Position numbers and translations under genes: made by a program. From positions 2,923,614 through 2,987,613 of the forward strand of contig NC_089181.1 in NCBI RefSeq assembly GCF_947507565.1: a stretch of 64,000 nt of DNA, given 5' to 3'. The notes under the pieces are model-generated. The model saw nothing but the letters and a program-made list of their open reading frames with translations. It was not told the origin of the DNA and searched no databases. Within the stretch, counting starts at the first letter, position 1; every line of letters starts with the position of its first letter. Positions 32,601 to 44,839 of this stretch are shown one piece after another. Source of the DNA: Oscarella lobularis. Lineage: Eukaryota; Porifera; Homoscleromorpha; Homosclerophorida; Oscarellidae.

Positions 32601-33707
32601 CTATACTGCACTGACGCTGTCATGCCGACTGACATAATGGCCCGTGGCATTGGCATACTTGTCAAACGCAGCGTGCAATTTCGACTCCCTATAATACCTT
32701 AGCGTGCGTCGCAAGACGACGACCGCCTCTTCGATCTCGCGCGTGACTTCCGCTTCGTCGCCCAAAATCCGCAGCGCGCGTCGGAAGTCGAACGTCCGGC
32801 GCCGCGCGCCGCCCATGGCGAGCATGTGCTCGGCGAGTCGCAGCGCGGCGGCGGCGCGACGCGACGGAAGAAGCGTGGCGGCGGTCGCGTCCATCATGGC
32901 GACGTCGACGACGAATTTAGCCATGGCGTGTTCGATGCAATTCGCGCAGCTTTCGACGGACAATTGACGTAGGAATGTTATTGTGAGCGGACGCGAAACG
33001 CGATAATGGAGCGTCTTCAATACGTCGACCTCTTCTCGAAGAATGTCTTTGATTGTGTAGGCGTTGTCGGTGATTTCCGCGTAATCGTCGATCGTCGGCG
33101 GATAGACTTCTTCGTATTTTGCCGCCACGTGGACGCACGTGACGCCGACGAGCTGAAAACGATCTTTCGATACGGGACGCACTTGGAGCACGCGATCGAG
33201 CAGATCGATTGCCATTTGAAAAGTTTCGGGCAGAAGTTTGAAGTGAACGTGCACTGTCGTGAGCCAGTTGACCAGAATGGCACGCATGCGCGGCGTGATG
33301 GCGCGCTGAACGTTGAGAAGGAATCTCTCCGATATGACGTAGTGGCGCGCGCGTTCCTGTTCTAGGAGATTCGCTATGATTGCGTCTTTGTACTCGACGC
33401 ACATGAACGGATCGTCGCCGCCTGGATAGTCGCGCTTTTCCGGTTCTGCGGCGCTGGGAAAGACGTTGACTTGCGAAGGCGATTTGATCACGCATAGAGG
33501 GGCATCCAACGTCGTCGATTCTTTGACGTCGTCTTTGTTGGGGCATTGCTCGTTTTTCTCTTCCAACGCGGTGCGACGACTTGGAGCCGCTTGTTGTTTG
33601 CGATGAATTCCCTTGGGCGCGTCGCCTTTTCTCTCTCGCGCCGCTAGCTTTGGTTCGCGACCCGCCGCTTTTGGTTTTCCCTTCGTTTTCGGCACAGCGA
33701 AAGCCAT
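32601..33707 (-). CDS. CCNB: Mitotic cyclin B
   Basis: A B-type cyclin that activates CDK1 for mitotic entry. It is intronless, 368 residues from the ATG at 33707 (MAFAVPKTKGKPKAAGREPK). The basic N-terminus contains RTALEEKNE, which resembles a destruction box but with altered spacing. The cyclin box is clear (TPRMRAILVNWLTTVHVHFK, LLPETFQMAIDLLDRVL, LVGVTCVHVAAKYEEVYPPT, DNAYTIKDILREEVDVLKTL), then the C-terminal cyclin fold from FLRQLSVESCANCIEHAMAK. B1/B2 versus B3 subtype is not decided. The lack of introns is unusual among these neighbours. Confidence 0.9.
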   Translation of the reverse strand: MAFAVPKTKGKPKAAGREPKLAARERKGDAPKGIHRKQQAAPSRRTALEEKNEQCPNKDDVKESTTLDAPLCVIKSPSQVNVFPSAAEPEKRDYPGGDDPFMCVEYKDAIIANLLEQERARHYVISERFLLNVQRAITPRMRAILVNWLTTVHVHFKLLPETFQMAIDLLDRVLQVRPVSKDRFQLVGVTCVHVAAKYEEVYPPTIDDYAEITDNAYTIKDILREEVDVLKTLHYRVSRPLTITFLRQLSVESCANCIEHAMAKFVVDVAMMDATAATLLPSRRAAAALRLAEHMLAMGGARRRTFDFRRALRILGDEAEVTREIEEAVVVLRRTLRYYRESKLHAAFDKYANATGHYVSRHDSVSAV

Positions 33708-33864
33708 CGGAGTGCAGAGCGAAGCTGAGGAGCAGCGCACAACGCGAAACGACACGAGGAGGAAATGAGAGGCGGCGCTGTTTCCTATTGGCTAGTTCCT
33801 CCAATAAAACCGCGAAATGAGATCACGTGCTGGTCGACACGACGTCGACACTTCGAATAGTACA

Positions 33865-34474
33865 TTATCGAATTACGTCAATGCCCATACTCTTCGCCGT
33901 GCCCATGACAGTTCGACACACGCTTTCTAACGATAAGTGACACAGCGAAGCGTCCTTCTGCTTGATTCGAGCGATTTCGTACACGTGCTTCATCGTGATT
34001 CGACCCACCATATGTTTGCCTTGAGAGAGAAAAGAGAATTCTTGTTCTCCCAGCTTAGGTGTTACGTTCCCTGTTGATCGCGCATTCTTACCCGGCTGTG
34101 AGCTGCCCCGTTCGATGCCAGCCGCCTCTTTGAGAAAGTAAGTCGTTGGAGGAGATGTCGTTTCCATTGAAAACGAACGATCGGGCTAAAAAACGCGATC
34201 CGAGCGCGATGCCAGCTAATTCCAGCTTAAATTCGTTACTTTAATGTGAATTGAAGTTGGTATAGGAATTCCCTCCTTGAGATGCTTCGTTTTGTCGTTG
34301 AATTCTTTGCAAAACTTGGAGATATTGACGCCGCGCTAAAGCCTTTCGGTCTCGCTCGTCGAAGTCATCACCAAACGTCTTTACCTGTCCTAGAGCAGGT
34401 CCTAAAGGCGGAGACGGGGCCGCTTTGCCAGCCGGAATGTACATTCGAAGTCTCGTCGCGTGGCGAGCAGCCAT
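33865..34474 (-). CDS. MRPL11: Mitochondrial large ribosomal subunit protein uL11m
   Basis: Part of the mitoribosomal GTPase-associated centre. The ATG at 34474 starts [20 protein letters not shown], with [10 protein letters not shown] at the exon end. Next exons give [20 protein letters not shown] and [11 protein letters not shown]. Then come [40 protein letters not shown] and [16 protein letters not shown] with a stop at 33865. The C-terminus stops right after the ribosomal domain, shorter than the human protein. Three small introns. Confidence 0.92.
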
Positions 34475-34558
34475 TGCTAACGCGCGTTGAAGAGATTTCT
34501 CACACGCAAAATAATTCGCCAAATACCATCTACCGCGCTTCGCACAAATCGCTCGGTT

Positions 34559-37500
34559 TTAGTTTAGCGTCAGTTTGAAATCGCTGGCAACATTAACGCC
34601 AGGCTTTTTGATGACGAGTGTCTGCGCATTCGCGTTGTAGAGAAAATTCAACGGCTCCCCAACAGGACTCGCTGAGAGTCGAACTGACGTCGGAGCATTG
34701 GCCAGTCCGATTATTATCACTCGTTCAATGTAAGAAGATGTCTCGTACGAAGAGCTCTGATGACCAACAGCACAACTATAGAAGAATATATCTAGTACTG
34801 TAAGCGGAGCCCTAGTATATAGTATGAAGACTCACGTGCTGGTGAAAGTCTTATCCTTGAATTCAAAGGACCGAAGCAAATATTTTCCGTCTCTGTAGTC
34901 AAACGACTGTCCGTCGTCGACGTAGAGAAGACCTGCGGCTTTGCCCTAGAAAGCGCGTCAGATTTGTTCTCTTCACGTTGTTCTCTACCTCATTATCAAG
35001 AGACACGTAGAGCGTGTACGGATCGTGAATCATTTGAGTCGAGGAACGACGAATTCGAAGTTTCTTTGCTACGATGCCACCTCCTCTCAAAAAAACGGGA
35101 ATCTGTGCGAGACAAATCCAATAAATGTCAGTGTATCACGAAGACGCACCTTCGTCATCGATGTGGACAGCGTGATTCTTTCGCCTCCACTGTACTTCTT
35201 GTAATCATCCTGATCATACCACACCTAGATTAAAAGGAGGCATAAATGCGCCTTCTTTTCGGTGAATGGATAAAATAAATGTCCCACCCCGGAACCAGGA
35301 AGATAGATTGATAGGTATTCGGTACCAGCCGATTGAACTGGTTTCACCAGCATGTCCCTTCCAATCAAGTATTCATCGTCGATACCAAACGTTTCCGTAT
35401 CCTCGGGAAACTCAAACCACAAGGGTCTGACAGTTCACCGTCATCATCATCAACGATAGCTCATTCACTGTAGATACCTACCTCATAACTGGACTTCCGT
35501 TTTGCGACGATACGTAGAAGAGCGTGTACAAATAAGGAAGGAGGGCATAGCGAGCGACGATTGCTTCCCTCATCACTTTCTGGGTATCTTTTGAAAAAAG
35601 CCACGGTTCGCGACGTCTCGTGTCGAGATGAGCGTGGCCCCGGAAGAACGGCTGGTACGCACCAGCCTGGCAACAAAAAAGCGCATACAAATAAAGAAAC
35701 AATATCTCTACGACTGAACGTCACCTGATACCATCGCCGAAGCAATTCTTCGTCGGGATCTTTGAAGAAGCCGCCAACATCAGCTGAAGAGGGAAGTGCT
35801 TATAGAGAGGGGGAGGCATAGTTTACGACTCCTGTACCTCCAACGAACGGCAATCCTGCTATTCCAACAGACAAAAGCATTGGCACGCTGGCAGCCAAGT
35901 GATCGAAATGAGCCAAATTATCTCCAGTCCATATAGCACCTTATAAAAACCTTTCCCAAAGCAGCACACTGACTCCAACAGCTCTTTCTCACCGTAGCGT
36001 TGAGATCCGGCAAAAAATGCCCTCGACAAGACGAAGGGACGAAGTCTTCCGTTCGATCGTCGTACTAGTCCTTCAGCTGTGGCTTGGAGGTGAAGCATCC
36101 CGTAGATGTTGTGCACGTCTCGATGCTCCCAACCGCCGTGATGCTTCGCGTCCTTGTGCATCGTTATCTCGGGTCCGTTGAAAACAGACGGCTTCGAACG
36201 AAAAAGAGTCGACAAAAACGAAAAAAAAAAATTCGACGCTACCTCGTTCATGTCATTCCACGTGAAAAGAGCGGGCGTTGATCCCTAAAACAAAAGAGCT
36301 TCGCACAGAATACCTACGCGCTCGCGTCTCTAGCTCTACTTCGTATTCGCTCAGTTGGAATTTACTTGAATACCAATCCCGCACTTCTGGATTCAAAAAG
36401 TCGGGCCAAGACGAAGAACCTTTTTGTATAATACTACTAGTACTACATAAACTCAAGTACTAACTCCTGGCTCACCCGGCCAGCAGGATCCTTCATAATC
36501 CCCATCTCCAGCCGAATTTTTTATATAGTAACCTCGACTCTGAGCTTCCTGTTTATATATACACGTCTCATTTCACTTGTGAAAAGAAAGAGCGTCTATG
36601 TCTACCTCGTGTATGCGGTAACCGCCTTCTCTCTTTACGTGAGGATCAACAATAGTGACCATCTAGAACAAGAGTTCTCAAAGTTTCACTGCATTAAAGG
36701 GTATCAAACAAAACCTTTCTGCCATAACTTGAAATATGATTCAACATCTTGACGGAATCGGGAAAGCGCTGACCATCCCACGTGAAGTACCTAGTAGAGA
36801 TGTAGCACATTGGGTCCCCCCCACTAACCAACTATGCATACTTTTTCGAATCAGTGTGTTCAATGTCAAGCCAGATGACGTCAAGAGGACAATTCATATT
36901 CTCGTATCCTTGGTTCACACTAAATAATAATAAGAATAATAATAGATTGCTTACGTAACTCAGGGTTCTGCCGAGAATTTTTTCAGTGTGGGAAGAAGGT
37001 CTGGAAAATTGTCCAAGACACTTTTATGAATCGTCTAAGGCAAAATTGTCTTGGACCATTTTCAAAACTGTCTTGGACCATATTTAAAACCATTTTAAAA
37101 ATTGTCTTGAACGTTCGAACGGGAAGAAGGCAAAGGCATACGGAGAAGGCAAAGGCATAGGGAGAAGGCAAAAGGCATAGGGAGAAGGCAAAAGGCATAG
37201 GGAAAAGGCAAAAGGCATAGGGAGAAGGCAAAAGGCATAGGGAAAAGGCAAAAGGCATAGGGAGAAGGCAAAAGGCATAGGGAAAAGGCAAAAGGCATAG
37301 GGAGAAGGCAAAAGGCATAGGGAAAAGGCAAAAGGCATAGGGAGAAGGCAAAGGCATAGGGAAAAGGCAAAAGGCATAGGGAGAAGGCAAAGGCATAGGG
37401 AAAAGGCAAAAGGCATAGGGAGAAGGCAAAAGGCATAGGGAAAAGGCAAAAGGCATAGGGAGAAGGCAAAAGGCATAGGAGAAGGCAAAGGGAATAGGAG

Positions 37501-39657
37501 AAGGCAAAAGGCATAGGGAGAAGGCAAAAGGCATAGGGAGAAGGCAAAAGGCATAGGGAGAAGGCAAAGGCATAGGGAAAAGGCAAAAGGCATAGGAGAA
37601 GGCAAAGGGAATAGGAGAAGGCAAAAGGCATGAGGAGAAGGCAAAAGGCATAGGGAGAAGGCAAAAAAGGCATAGGGAGAAGGCAAAAGGCATAGGGAAA
37701 AGGCAAAAGGCATAGGGAGAAGGCAAAGGCATAGGGAAAAGGCAAAAGGCATAGGGAGAAGGCAAAGGCATAGGGAAAAGGCAAAAGGCATAGGGAGAAG
37801 GCAAAAGGCATAGGGAAAAGGCAAAAGGCATAGGAGAAGGCAAACGGCATAACGTTTTAGTAGTGTATGGGTCGGCGATAGGCGAGTGAGGGTCGGGGCC
37901 GACCCATGCCGACCCACGTGGGCAGAACCCTGGTAACTGCCAAAGAGCAGTCGTCTCTCTCACCTTTCAACATCGTCTTGATCATTATAATTCCACCTAC
38001 ACTGATGATAACCAAGAGAAAACATCTAGAAAGAAAGCAAAGGAAACGTCAGTTACGTATTGACTAATCGCACTACGTCCTACCGGAGGAATTGGCGACC
38101 TTCCAGTCAACGCGGAATACTGTCTGAGCACATCGGCCGGCTTTGGTCCAAAGAAAACAAACAGATCGATTATTCCGCTCTCTGATATCCAATGAGTTGA
38201 CGTTTGAACGCCGCCACCGCTGTCGCCGTCGCGTTGAGATTCCACATCACCCTGAGGTACGAAATAGTTGATGAGATTACCCACCCAGCTCTACACGGGG
38301 GGAGTAGAGACAGGGAATCAACGGACAAGGCAGCTTCAATACCAACCTGACTGTCTGCGTTGTTGTTGTTTGCTGAGCGGCTTATGTCGATCCACGTCTC
38401 AGCGGCATTGTGCCAGAACATCCCCACGCTTCTGCGTGCCGTGTGAGACATGAGAAATGGGATGGAACCGTAGAGAGCCATGCGCTTGTTCAATTCGTAT
38501 TCAAACACGTCGAGATTGTAGAGTCGATACGGATCTCCTTCGTTTCTATAGACAAAATATACATTTATCGCTATTTATTTAAACGTTTTACGTCGTTTCT
38601 TTCAGGTTGAGCGAGTCGGCGTGTTCCGGAATTCCATACACGTGAGACGAGCCCGGAAAAGCGATGTCTACTCCAATTGAACTAGGACCTGAAAGCGTGC
38701 AAATTCCACGTATGAAAACGCCTTTTGGGATTCTATATAATATTACGTACCGTGCACTTTGGAATCGTGGTGAGACCTGAATGACTCTTCCCACAAATCC
38801 CTCTCCTCCTCCTCCTCCTCCTCCTCCTCCTCCTTCTTCTGCTCATTTCCATTGTCATCCGTTTCCTTCTCTAATTCCTCCTGAAGACTTCGTTTTATTT
38901 CCTCGTTCTCCTCTTTGTGGCCTTCCTCATCATCAGCCTGCTTCTCCTCCTCCTCCTCACCATTCTCCTCTTTCACTTCCTCAACCTTTGCTTCTCTAAA
39001 CAAAACTCTTTTCAAAATCCCTTCGCCGTTCGAAAAAAACCAACTTTTTTTCTCTATAGTGTTCGAACTCCAGAAGGCCTTGCCCATTGAACGTCACCAA
39101 CGTAATCCCGCCCACTTGAAAATCAACACGAAACGGTTTGTACGCAACGGCAACGCGCTTATCCTCGAAAGCGGCGACGAAACCTCCATCGCCTTTACTG
39201 GCAATATTCAAACTAAAACATTTCATATTGACATTTTTTTGTTGTTCGCGAAATATTTTTTTGTGGACTTTTGGAGTTTGGGTTCGCCGACGAGCGCTCC
39301 GTCTACTTCGTATCTAGGTCGCAGGGGATTTTTCTCTCGTATTCGCAGTCGACTTGTGCTGTCTTCGATTGCGTTGAATTCGACGACGAAAACGACGTCG
39401 TTTCTCGTGTTTCTGACGTCGATTAGAATCGAATTCGATCGTATTTCTATTGAATTGGGTATGGCAACGTAGGGGGAGGTGCGCGGACCGATTTTTCGCT
39501 GTCGCCTAGCAAGGGGAGTCATTCGAGATCGATTTTCGTTCCTTTCCCGCACTCACCGACAAAAACCACTCTGATCGCACTTTTTGAAGTTGGATTCATC
39601 GACCAAAAGGACCTCGCTAATGCATAAGAGAAGAAGAACTCGGACAAAAGGCAACAT
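34559..39657 (-). CDS. GANAB: Glucosidase II alpha subunit (neutral alpha-glucosidase, GH31)
   Basis: An ER-lumenal enzyme that trims the two inner alpha-1,3-glucoses from N-glycans in the calnexin cycle. The start at 39657 gives a signal peptide ([17 protein letters not shown]), then [15 protein letters not shown], as in animal GANAB. An acidic Glu/Lys-rich insert lies at about 38800-38990. GH31 blocks follow: [56 protein letters not shown] with the catalytic nucleophile Asp, [49 protein letters not shown] and [19 protein letters not shown]. The end is [15 protein letters not shown]. Many introns. One holds a 972-bp transposon. Confidence 0.95.
36961..37932. mobile_element. Non-autonomous TIR DNA transposon in GANAB intron
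   Basis: The ends are perfect 12-bp inverted repeats (CAGGGTTCTGCC and GGCAGAACCCTG) flanked on both sides by GTAACT, a 6-bp direct repeat that looks like a target-site duplication. The left end holds AT-rich subterminal repeats of GTCTTGGACCAT type (37010-37115). The centre is a minisatellite, and the right end is GC-rich with repeated GGGTCGG/GACCCA. No transposase is present. CAGGG-type ends suggest hAT affinity, though a 6-bp duplication is short for hAT. Confidence 0.75.
37125..37852. repeat. 20-bp minisatellite inside the TIR element
   Basis: More than 35 copies of a 19-20 bp unit, GGCATAGGGAGAAGGCAAAA, alternate with a variant having GAAAA. No stop occurs in any minus-strand frame, so long meaningless Pro/Phe/Ala/Leu-rich frames appear here. 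Confidence 0.9.
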
Positions 39658-39712
39658 GGCGATAATGCGGGCGTTTCAGAGTCACGTGAGTAAGGCAAAA
39701 CACTGCCCCAAA
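39658..39712. promoter_or_regulatory. Head-to-head start region, GANAB / SCP2-type thiolase
   Basis: 55 bp separate the two start codons. It contains GTCACGTGA, a possible E-box/USF-type palindrome, at about 39681-39689. Confidence 0.5.
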
Positions 39713-41549
39713 ATGAGGAGAAATCGCGTTTTCGTCGTAGGAGTCGGCATGACTCGGTAAGAAGTGCTTGTTCGATGCGCTCTGACGATGTATTTCAGCT
39801 TTGAGAAACCGCTAACGAAAGACTGGGATTATCCCGGCAAGAACCGCGCCCTACGCTTGCTCTGCAAGACGACTAAATGACTCTATTGACTCAGATATGG
39901 GCCGCGAAGCCGGTCAGAACGCATTGAAAGACGCCGGACTCGCGTACGAAGACGTAGAAGCGATCGCAGCGAGTTACTGCTACGGCGAGCCGACTTGCGG
40001 TAAAACGACGACTGATTTCCCACCTGGCATGTCTACGTTTACTCGTACGTAGGTCAAAGGGCTGCTTATGGTAAGTGAGTTCGGTCGCTGGCCCCCCATG
40101 TGCCGTCTGTCTTTAGAATTGGGATTGACTGGCATACCTGTCTTCAATACGAATAATAATTGCAGTTCGGGTTCGTCGGCTCTCATGCTAGCTCGTCTGC
40201 TTGTGCAGAGCGGAATGTTCAACTGCGTTCTTGCTCTAGGTGAGTAGCTACGTACAACCGCATTTTAAATCTTTGGGGTATCCTGACGTCATCAGGTGAC
40301 TTTCCTCTATTTAACATAGGCTTTGAAAAGATGGAACGGGGTCTCTCCGAACGATACACGGATCGCACGTCACCGGTCAAACGTCATGTCGATGCCATGG
40401 TCCAGTTGGGAGCCGATCCCCGTTCCATTAGCCCCGCCATGACAACCATGACATCCGACGTCATAAAGGCGAGATGCGAATGAGCACGTGCATTTTTTCG
40501 CACGAGCCTTTTCATCTCCTTCAGATGTTCGCCTATGCGGCGAGAGAGCACACGGCTCGCTACGGAACGACGACAATGCAATACGCAAAAATTGCGCATA
40601 AAAATCGAAAGCACGGCGTTCACAACCCGAACGCCTGCTTTCGAAAGGAGTTGCCGCTCGAAGCGATTCCAAAGCGTTCCCTATGCGAGCCGATTACGTC
40701 AGCCATGTCGGCAATGACGGCGGACGGAGCGGCGGCGGCGATCGTCGCGAGCGAGGCGTTCGTTCGACGTCGACGTTTGGAAGGAAACGCCGTCGAAATC
40801 GTCGCGCAGCACATGCTCACCGACTTGCCGTCGTCGTTTGGGAGCGATTTCATGAATCTCTGCGGCGTCGACATGGCAACCGTCGCTGCGCAACGCTGCT
40901 TCGCCGATTCCGGGTTGAGCATCGACGACGTTGACGTGATCGAAGTGCACGACTGCTTCTCGTGCAACGAAGTAAACGAGAATGGAATTCGTTTGATTGA
41001 TTTGATTTGATTTACCTTTCGTTTTCCTCTTAGCTTTTCATGTATGAGGCTCTGGGGCTTTGTGGACGTGGCAAGGGTGGACGTTTGATTGATACGGCCA
41101 AATGGGTGACGAATAGAAGTGGTACGATGCGTTGGATTTCCTCGTCGCCCTTTCGTCCTATTGAGATGTTCTAGGCGGGGAATTGTGCCAGCTTGGTGGC
41201 CGATGGATTGTCAATCCATCTGGCGGACTTGAGTCGAAAGGTAGGAGGGAAAGAGGGTCTTCGTTCTTTTCTTCCGCCAGTAATAATTTCAACTAGGTCA
41301 TCCAATTGGTGCAACCGGACTTGCCCAGTGTGCTGAGTTGAATTGGCAGGTAAGATGCTTTTTGGAAGACAATGTTCTCCGTTCTTGATCCGTTGCCCTT
41401 TCTTGACGAAGCTACGTGGCGTTGCCGGGAAACGGCAGGTCGACGGAGCCAAGATAGGACTGCAGCATAACTTCGGATTGGGAAGTGCGGCTGTCGTCAC
41501 TCTGTACAAGAAATATGAACGGGACCAAACTATCCATTCTCGGTTGTAG
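39713..41549 (+). CDS. SCP2/SCPx-type peroxisomal thiolase
   Basis: A 3-ketoacyl-CoA thiolase of the SCPx family, acting on branched and bile-acid-type acyl-CoAs in peroxisomes. The start at 39713 gives [20 protein letters not shown]. The catalytic Cys is in [20 protein letters not shown]. Then come [91 protein letters not shown] and the end [20 protein letters not shown]. Small introns throughout, one GC-AG (39837-39894). It stops without the C-terminal sterol-carrier domain of vertebrate SCPx, so it is the thiolase-only form. No C-terminal PTS1 is seen: it ends IHSRL, which only resembles SRL. Confidence 0.9.
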
Positions 41550-41690
41550 AGTGTACTTGCTACTGTTGTATTGAACATAGCAACGTTATAGCCGTTTGTG
41601 TCTTTTCCAATCCTATTGCTGGTATTACGCTCCACGCCGCGTTTGGTTCCATCTGTAGCACTAATAAACATTCACGTGCAGTTAATAAAA

Positions 41691-44356
41691 TTATAGGTTT
41701 TGGTTACTTTTGGCCAGCAGCATTTCTGGCGTTGTCGTTTTGTTGAAGAGTGGCTGTGAATAGTAGACTGTGCATTGAAGAACGTCGGTCAAGTCGGTTC
41801 CCAGTTGCCGTAGACAAATCAAAAGATGACGTTGAAAATTATCCATTAGAGAGGAATAGTTGACCGAGCCTAAGAATCTGCCTTAATTGAACGAAGGAAT
41901 GAGAAGCCGACTTTCTACTGACCTAACAGCTCAGCAGAGAAGGTCAAGTATCCCAGATTTTCCATCCAAACCCAGTGCGCCTGATGCAGTACCGATTCCG
42001 AACTCCAACTATTCGATCCTCCTGCATTACAAATCCTAACGAAAGCAAACACTAAACGTAGCACTATACTTGAAAAATCTTCCGCACGGGAATCAGCAAT
42101 AGAGTGAAACTCGACTAGAGCTCCCTTGGGCAAAGCAGGAACAGCAACAAAAACGAGATGGCACTAATAAAGCAGACACACAGTTCACTCCAAGAATATT
42201 AAAAATAAATGTACCGTTACCATCTGATCAATTTTGCCCCACTCTTCCTTGACCTGTCTCACGTATTGCCTGTCAGTCACAAAGCACGTGGCCTGCACAA
42301 CGTGACCCAGCGCCAATCCACCGCGACTTTCATAGTGAGCATTCAGTATCCGAGTCGTGTGACAAAGGCAGAGACGAGCCTGAGAGACAACGCCGCCGCC
42401 AATCAGTGTCATCGACCCGGGAATGAGCCCAATTTGTCCAGCCACGTACACGGTCGAATCCAGCTAAAGAACATCAGACGAGGATCATATGACGAGACCA
42501 TTGGATACCTGCATTGCTTGACTATAAGGGCCAATATTAGCAGGTGCCCAGTGTGATATGCTTTGAACGTGCATGACGTTCTTTTCAATACGAGGAGAAC
42601 ATTTGCATGCTAGGCAGTTCAGAAGAAGAGCCTGCCCTTCGGGTAAATTGGCCTCAACGCACACTCTTCAGGAAAAAAATTATGATCAAGAAAACAGAAG
42701 ACCCCTCTGCCCTCGGTAACCTGATCGGAGGATTGACGTCAAAAACGGTTTTGTATACATCGTTTATCGCCGCATATTCACTCATCTTTCTTATGTACAA
42801 ATAAACGAGAATAACGTGACCTGACGTCATGCCGGAAAACTTCAATTTTTCTACTCAACGACTCATTAGAAATTTTACACACACAACCAGAGTACTCTAT
42901 CCCTCTTTTCTTACGAGTCAACTCTTCCATTGCAGCCAAAGCCTGTGCTGATGCACTCCCGTCACCGGACATTTGTCCAGCAATGCCTGAAATCCAGCAG
43001 AAATCACTGTTTTCTATGGTCCTCTTTTGCAGTAGTGAAAATCCTGAAGTACTAAAGTTCTGGTCCATTGTCACTAGAAAAGAGCAGCCTGCTTCCTAAA
43101 TATAGTTCATAACAACTCCCCAGCCGACGTGCAAGTACGTTATACCCGATTCTCATCGCTGGGCATATCATCGGCTGCATGTGGTGGTAAAGGCTGTTTC
43201 AGTTTCAATAAAGTTTTTTCGAGACTTTCACTCTGAACCAAGGGTCACTTTAGTATATAACGACACTTCATCAAGTTTGTTCTAACGTCTTTGTCTTTCT
43301 CTTCTAAGTGAAATTTTTTGACAACAAGATAGGCAACGGGAGCAAAAGCGTCGTCCGAATGCATGACTATTTCCGATTCGTCTCTGCAGAGATAAAAATC
43401 AAAATCTAAACACAACGCTTCGTTTCACTAAGCAACGCACATTACAAATCTTTTCTCATACAGTGGACAATCGACGACAAGCGTCTCATACTCGCCTCCT
43501 TCACCGCAAACGTGAAATCCAAACGAATCGTTCTAATTTTCAATAGAAATAAACAAGGCGGTCGATCCAGGCATTCAGGCAGACCAACCATCTCGCAAAA
43601 CTTTGAGTGAAGCGACCGAATGGATTTTCCCAAATGTTTTGAAGGACTAAGGCCTGGCAAAAAAAAACGGTTGCAAGTTCCGAGAGACGCTTTCAACTCG
43701 CGTACCCATTGCCGCCGTCTTTATAACAATTGCGTCGACGCCGGAACAAATCATTTCCTCTAAGAGAATCTTCTGATCGACTCTCCATAGATATGCCAAA
43801 CAAGTCAATCCCAATCTTCCACATCTGCGTCCAGTAGTGGAAACTTATTAGTTTATGAGGCGCATGCACGTACACGTTTTCAACTCGGACTCTCTGATAA
43901 TCTGATCGAATGGCTCCGACCGATACCCCATCGAAACATATTTCACTCTGTATGCTTCTCAGTAGCTGATAGAGATCTTCGACTTCGTCGTGGCTGCTCG
44001 ACAGGTACGTTTTTCCCGTGCTGATTGCCTGACCGGAGATCGTGCGCCTGTAGAAAGGCAATGAGCCGAATGCTTCGGCAAGCAGCGGGACTGCTTCGTG
44101 CCCGACTGTTTGAAACATGTAGCTGTCCAACTCGTCTGCAGGCAAATAACTTATTGCAGCAGCTGCGATGGTCGTGGTGGCTCACTTTCTCCTTTCGGGG
44201 GACAGAGGTTTGCGACGGCGACGAGCTGGTGACCTTCAGCGAGACATTTTAGGAGGTTGAAGCAGCTGTCCTTGCCGCCACTAAAATATTTCGTTGGATA
44301 ATGCCTGCATATCCTTCTTAGAACGACGCACACCTGATCAATCCGACGACTTTCAT
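41691..44356 (-). CDS. DPH6: Diphthine-ammonia ligase with RidA-like C-terminus
   Basis: It catalyses the ATP-dependent last step of diphthamide synthesis on elongation factor 2. Exon 1 is MKVVGLI, spliced to the PP-loop SGGKDSCFNLLKCLAEGHQL. Next come DELDSYMFQTVGHEAVPLLA, YLSSSHDEVEDLYQLLRSIQ, VSVGAIRSDYQRVRVENV, LLEEMICSGVDAIVIKTAAM and LVVDCPLYEKR. Two YjgF/RidA-like domains follow (SDFCWISGIAGQMSG; YVAGQIGLIPGSMTLIGGGV with GGLALGHVVQATCFVTDRQY), as in fungal and animal DPH6. The last exon, joined at about 41874, gives GSVNYSSLMDNFQRHLL and stops at 41691. About ten short introns. Confidence 0.9.
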
Positions 44357-44507
44357 CTTTGCGTGTGGTGCGTGCGTGCGCTATCAGCTCAATTTCTCCA
44401 GAGATTATTCAACTGGCTTAGTAGTAGCAGGGGTCATGTAGCAGGCGTATTCGGCCTAAAAACATCTAAAAAGTCTACGTTGAAAGCAAAATAAAAAACA
44501 AAAAGCT

Positions 44508-44579
44508 TTCCCAGACCGGGAATTGAACCCGGGCCTCGACGGTGAGAGCGTCGAATCCTAACCACTAGACCATCTGGGA
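44508..44579 (-). tRNA. tRNA-Glu (anticodon CTC)
   Basis: A 72-nt tRNA. Acceptor arms TCCCAGA / TCTGGGA pair perfectly. The A box is TGGTCTAGTGG and the B box GGTTCAATTCC. The anticodon stem CGACG/CGTCG frames loop CTCTCAC, giving CTC. T-runs follow on the minus strand. It lies alone in the 483-bp space between DPH6 and PRKD, and nothing else is seen there. Confidence 0.96.
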
Positions 44580-44839
44580 CCGTTGAAAGCGAGCAATTGA
44601 ATTGATTTAAATACTTGTTCACGAAGCTCAAAAAAGTAAAACGCACTTTTTCTTGTTTCCTTCGTCGTTTCCTACCATCAAAACCAGAAATTTGCTTATA
44701 CTATAAGAATTGATCTATTCACAATATAAGTCAATGTGTACTGATAAGAAATGAACGCTAAAAATCTAAAAATACTGTACCTCTAAAAGAAAGAACACAG
44801 AAACGCCTTATCTAGACACCAGTCCAGCTCCCGCAGACC

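Noticed and set aside
36983-37963. Apparent 250-326 residue proteins rich in [11 protein letters not shown]-type repeats
   Set aside because: They are three-frame translations of a 20-bp minisatellite inside a transposon in an intron, not genes.
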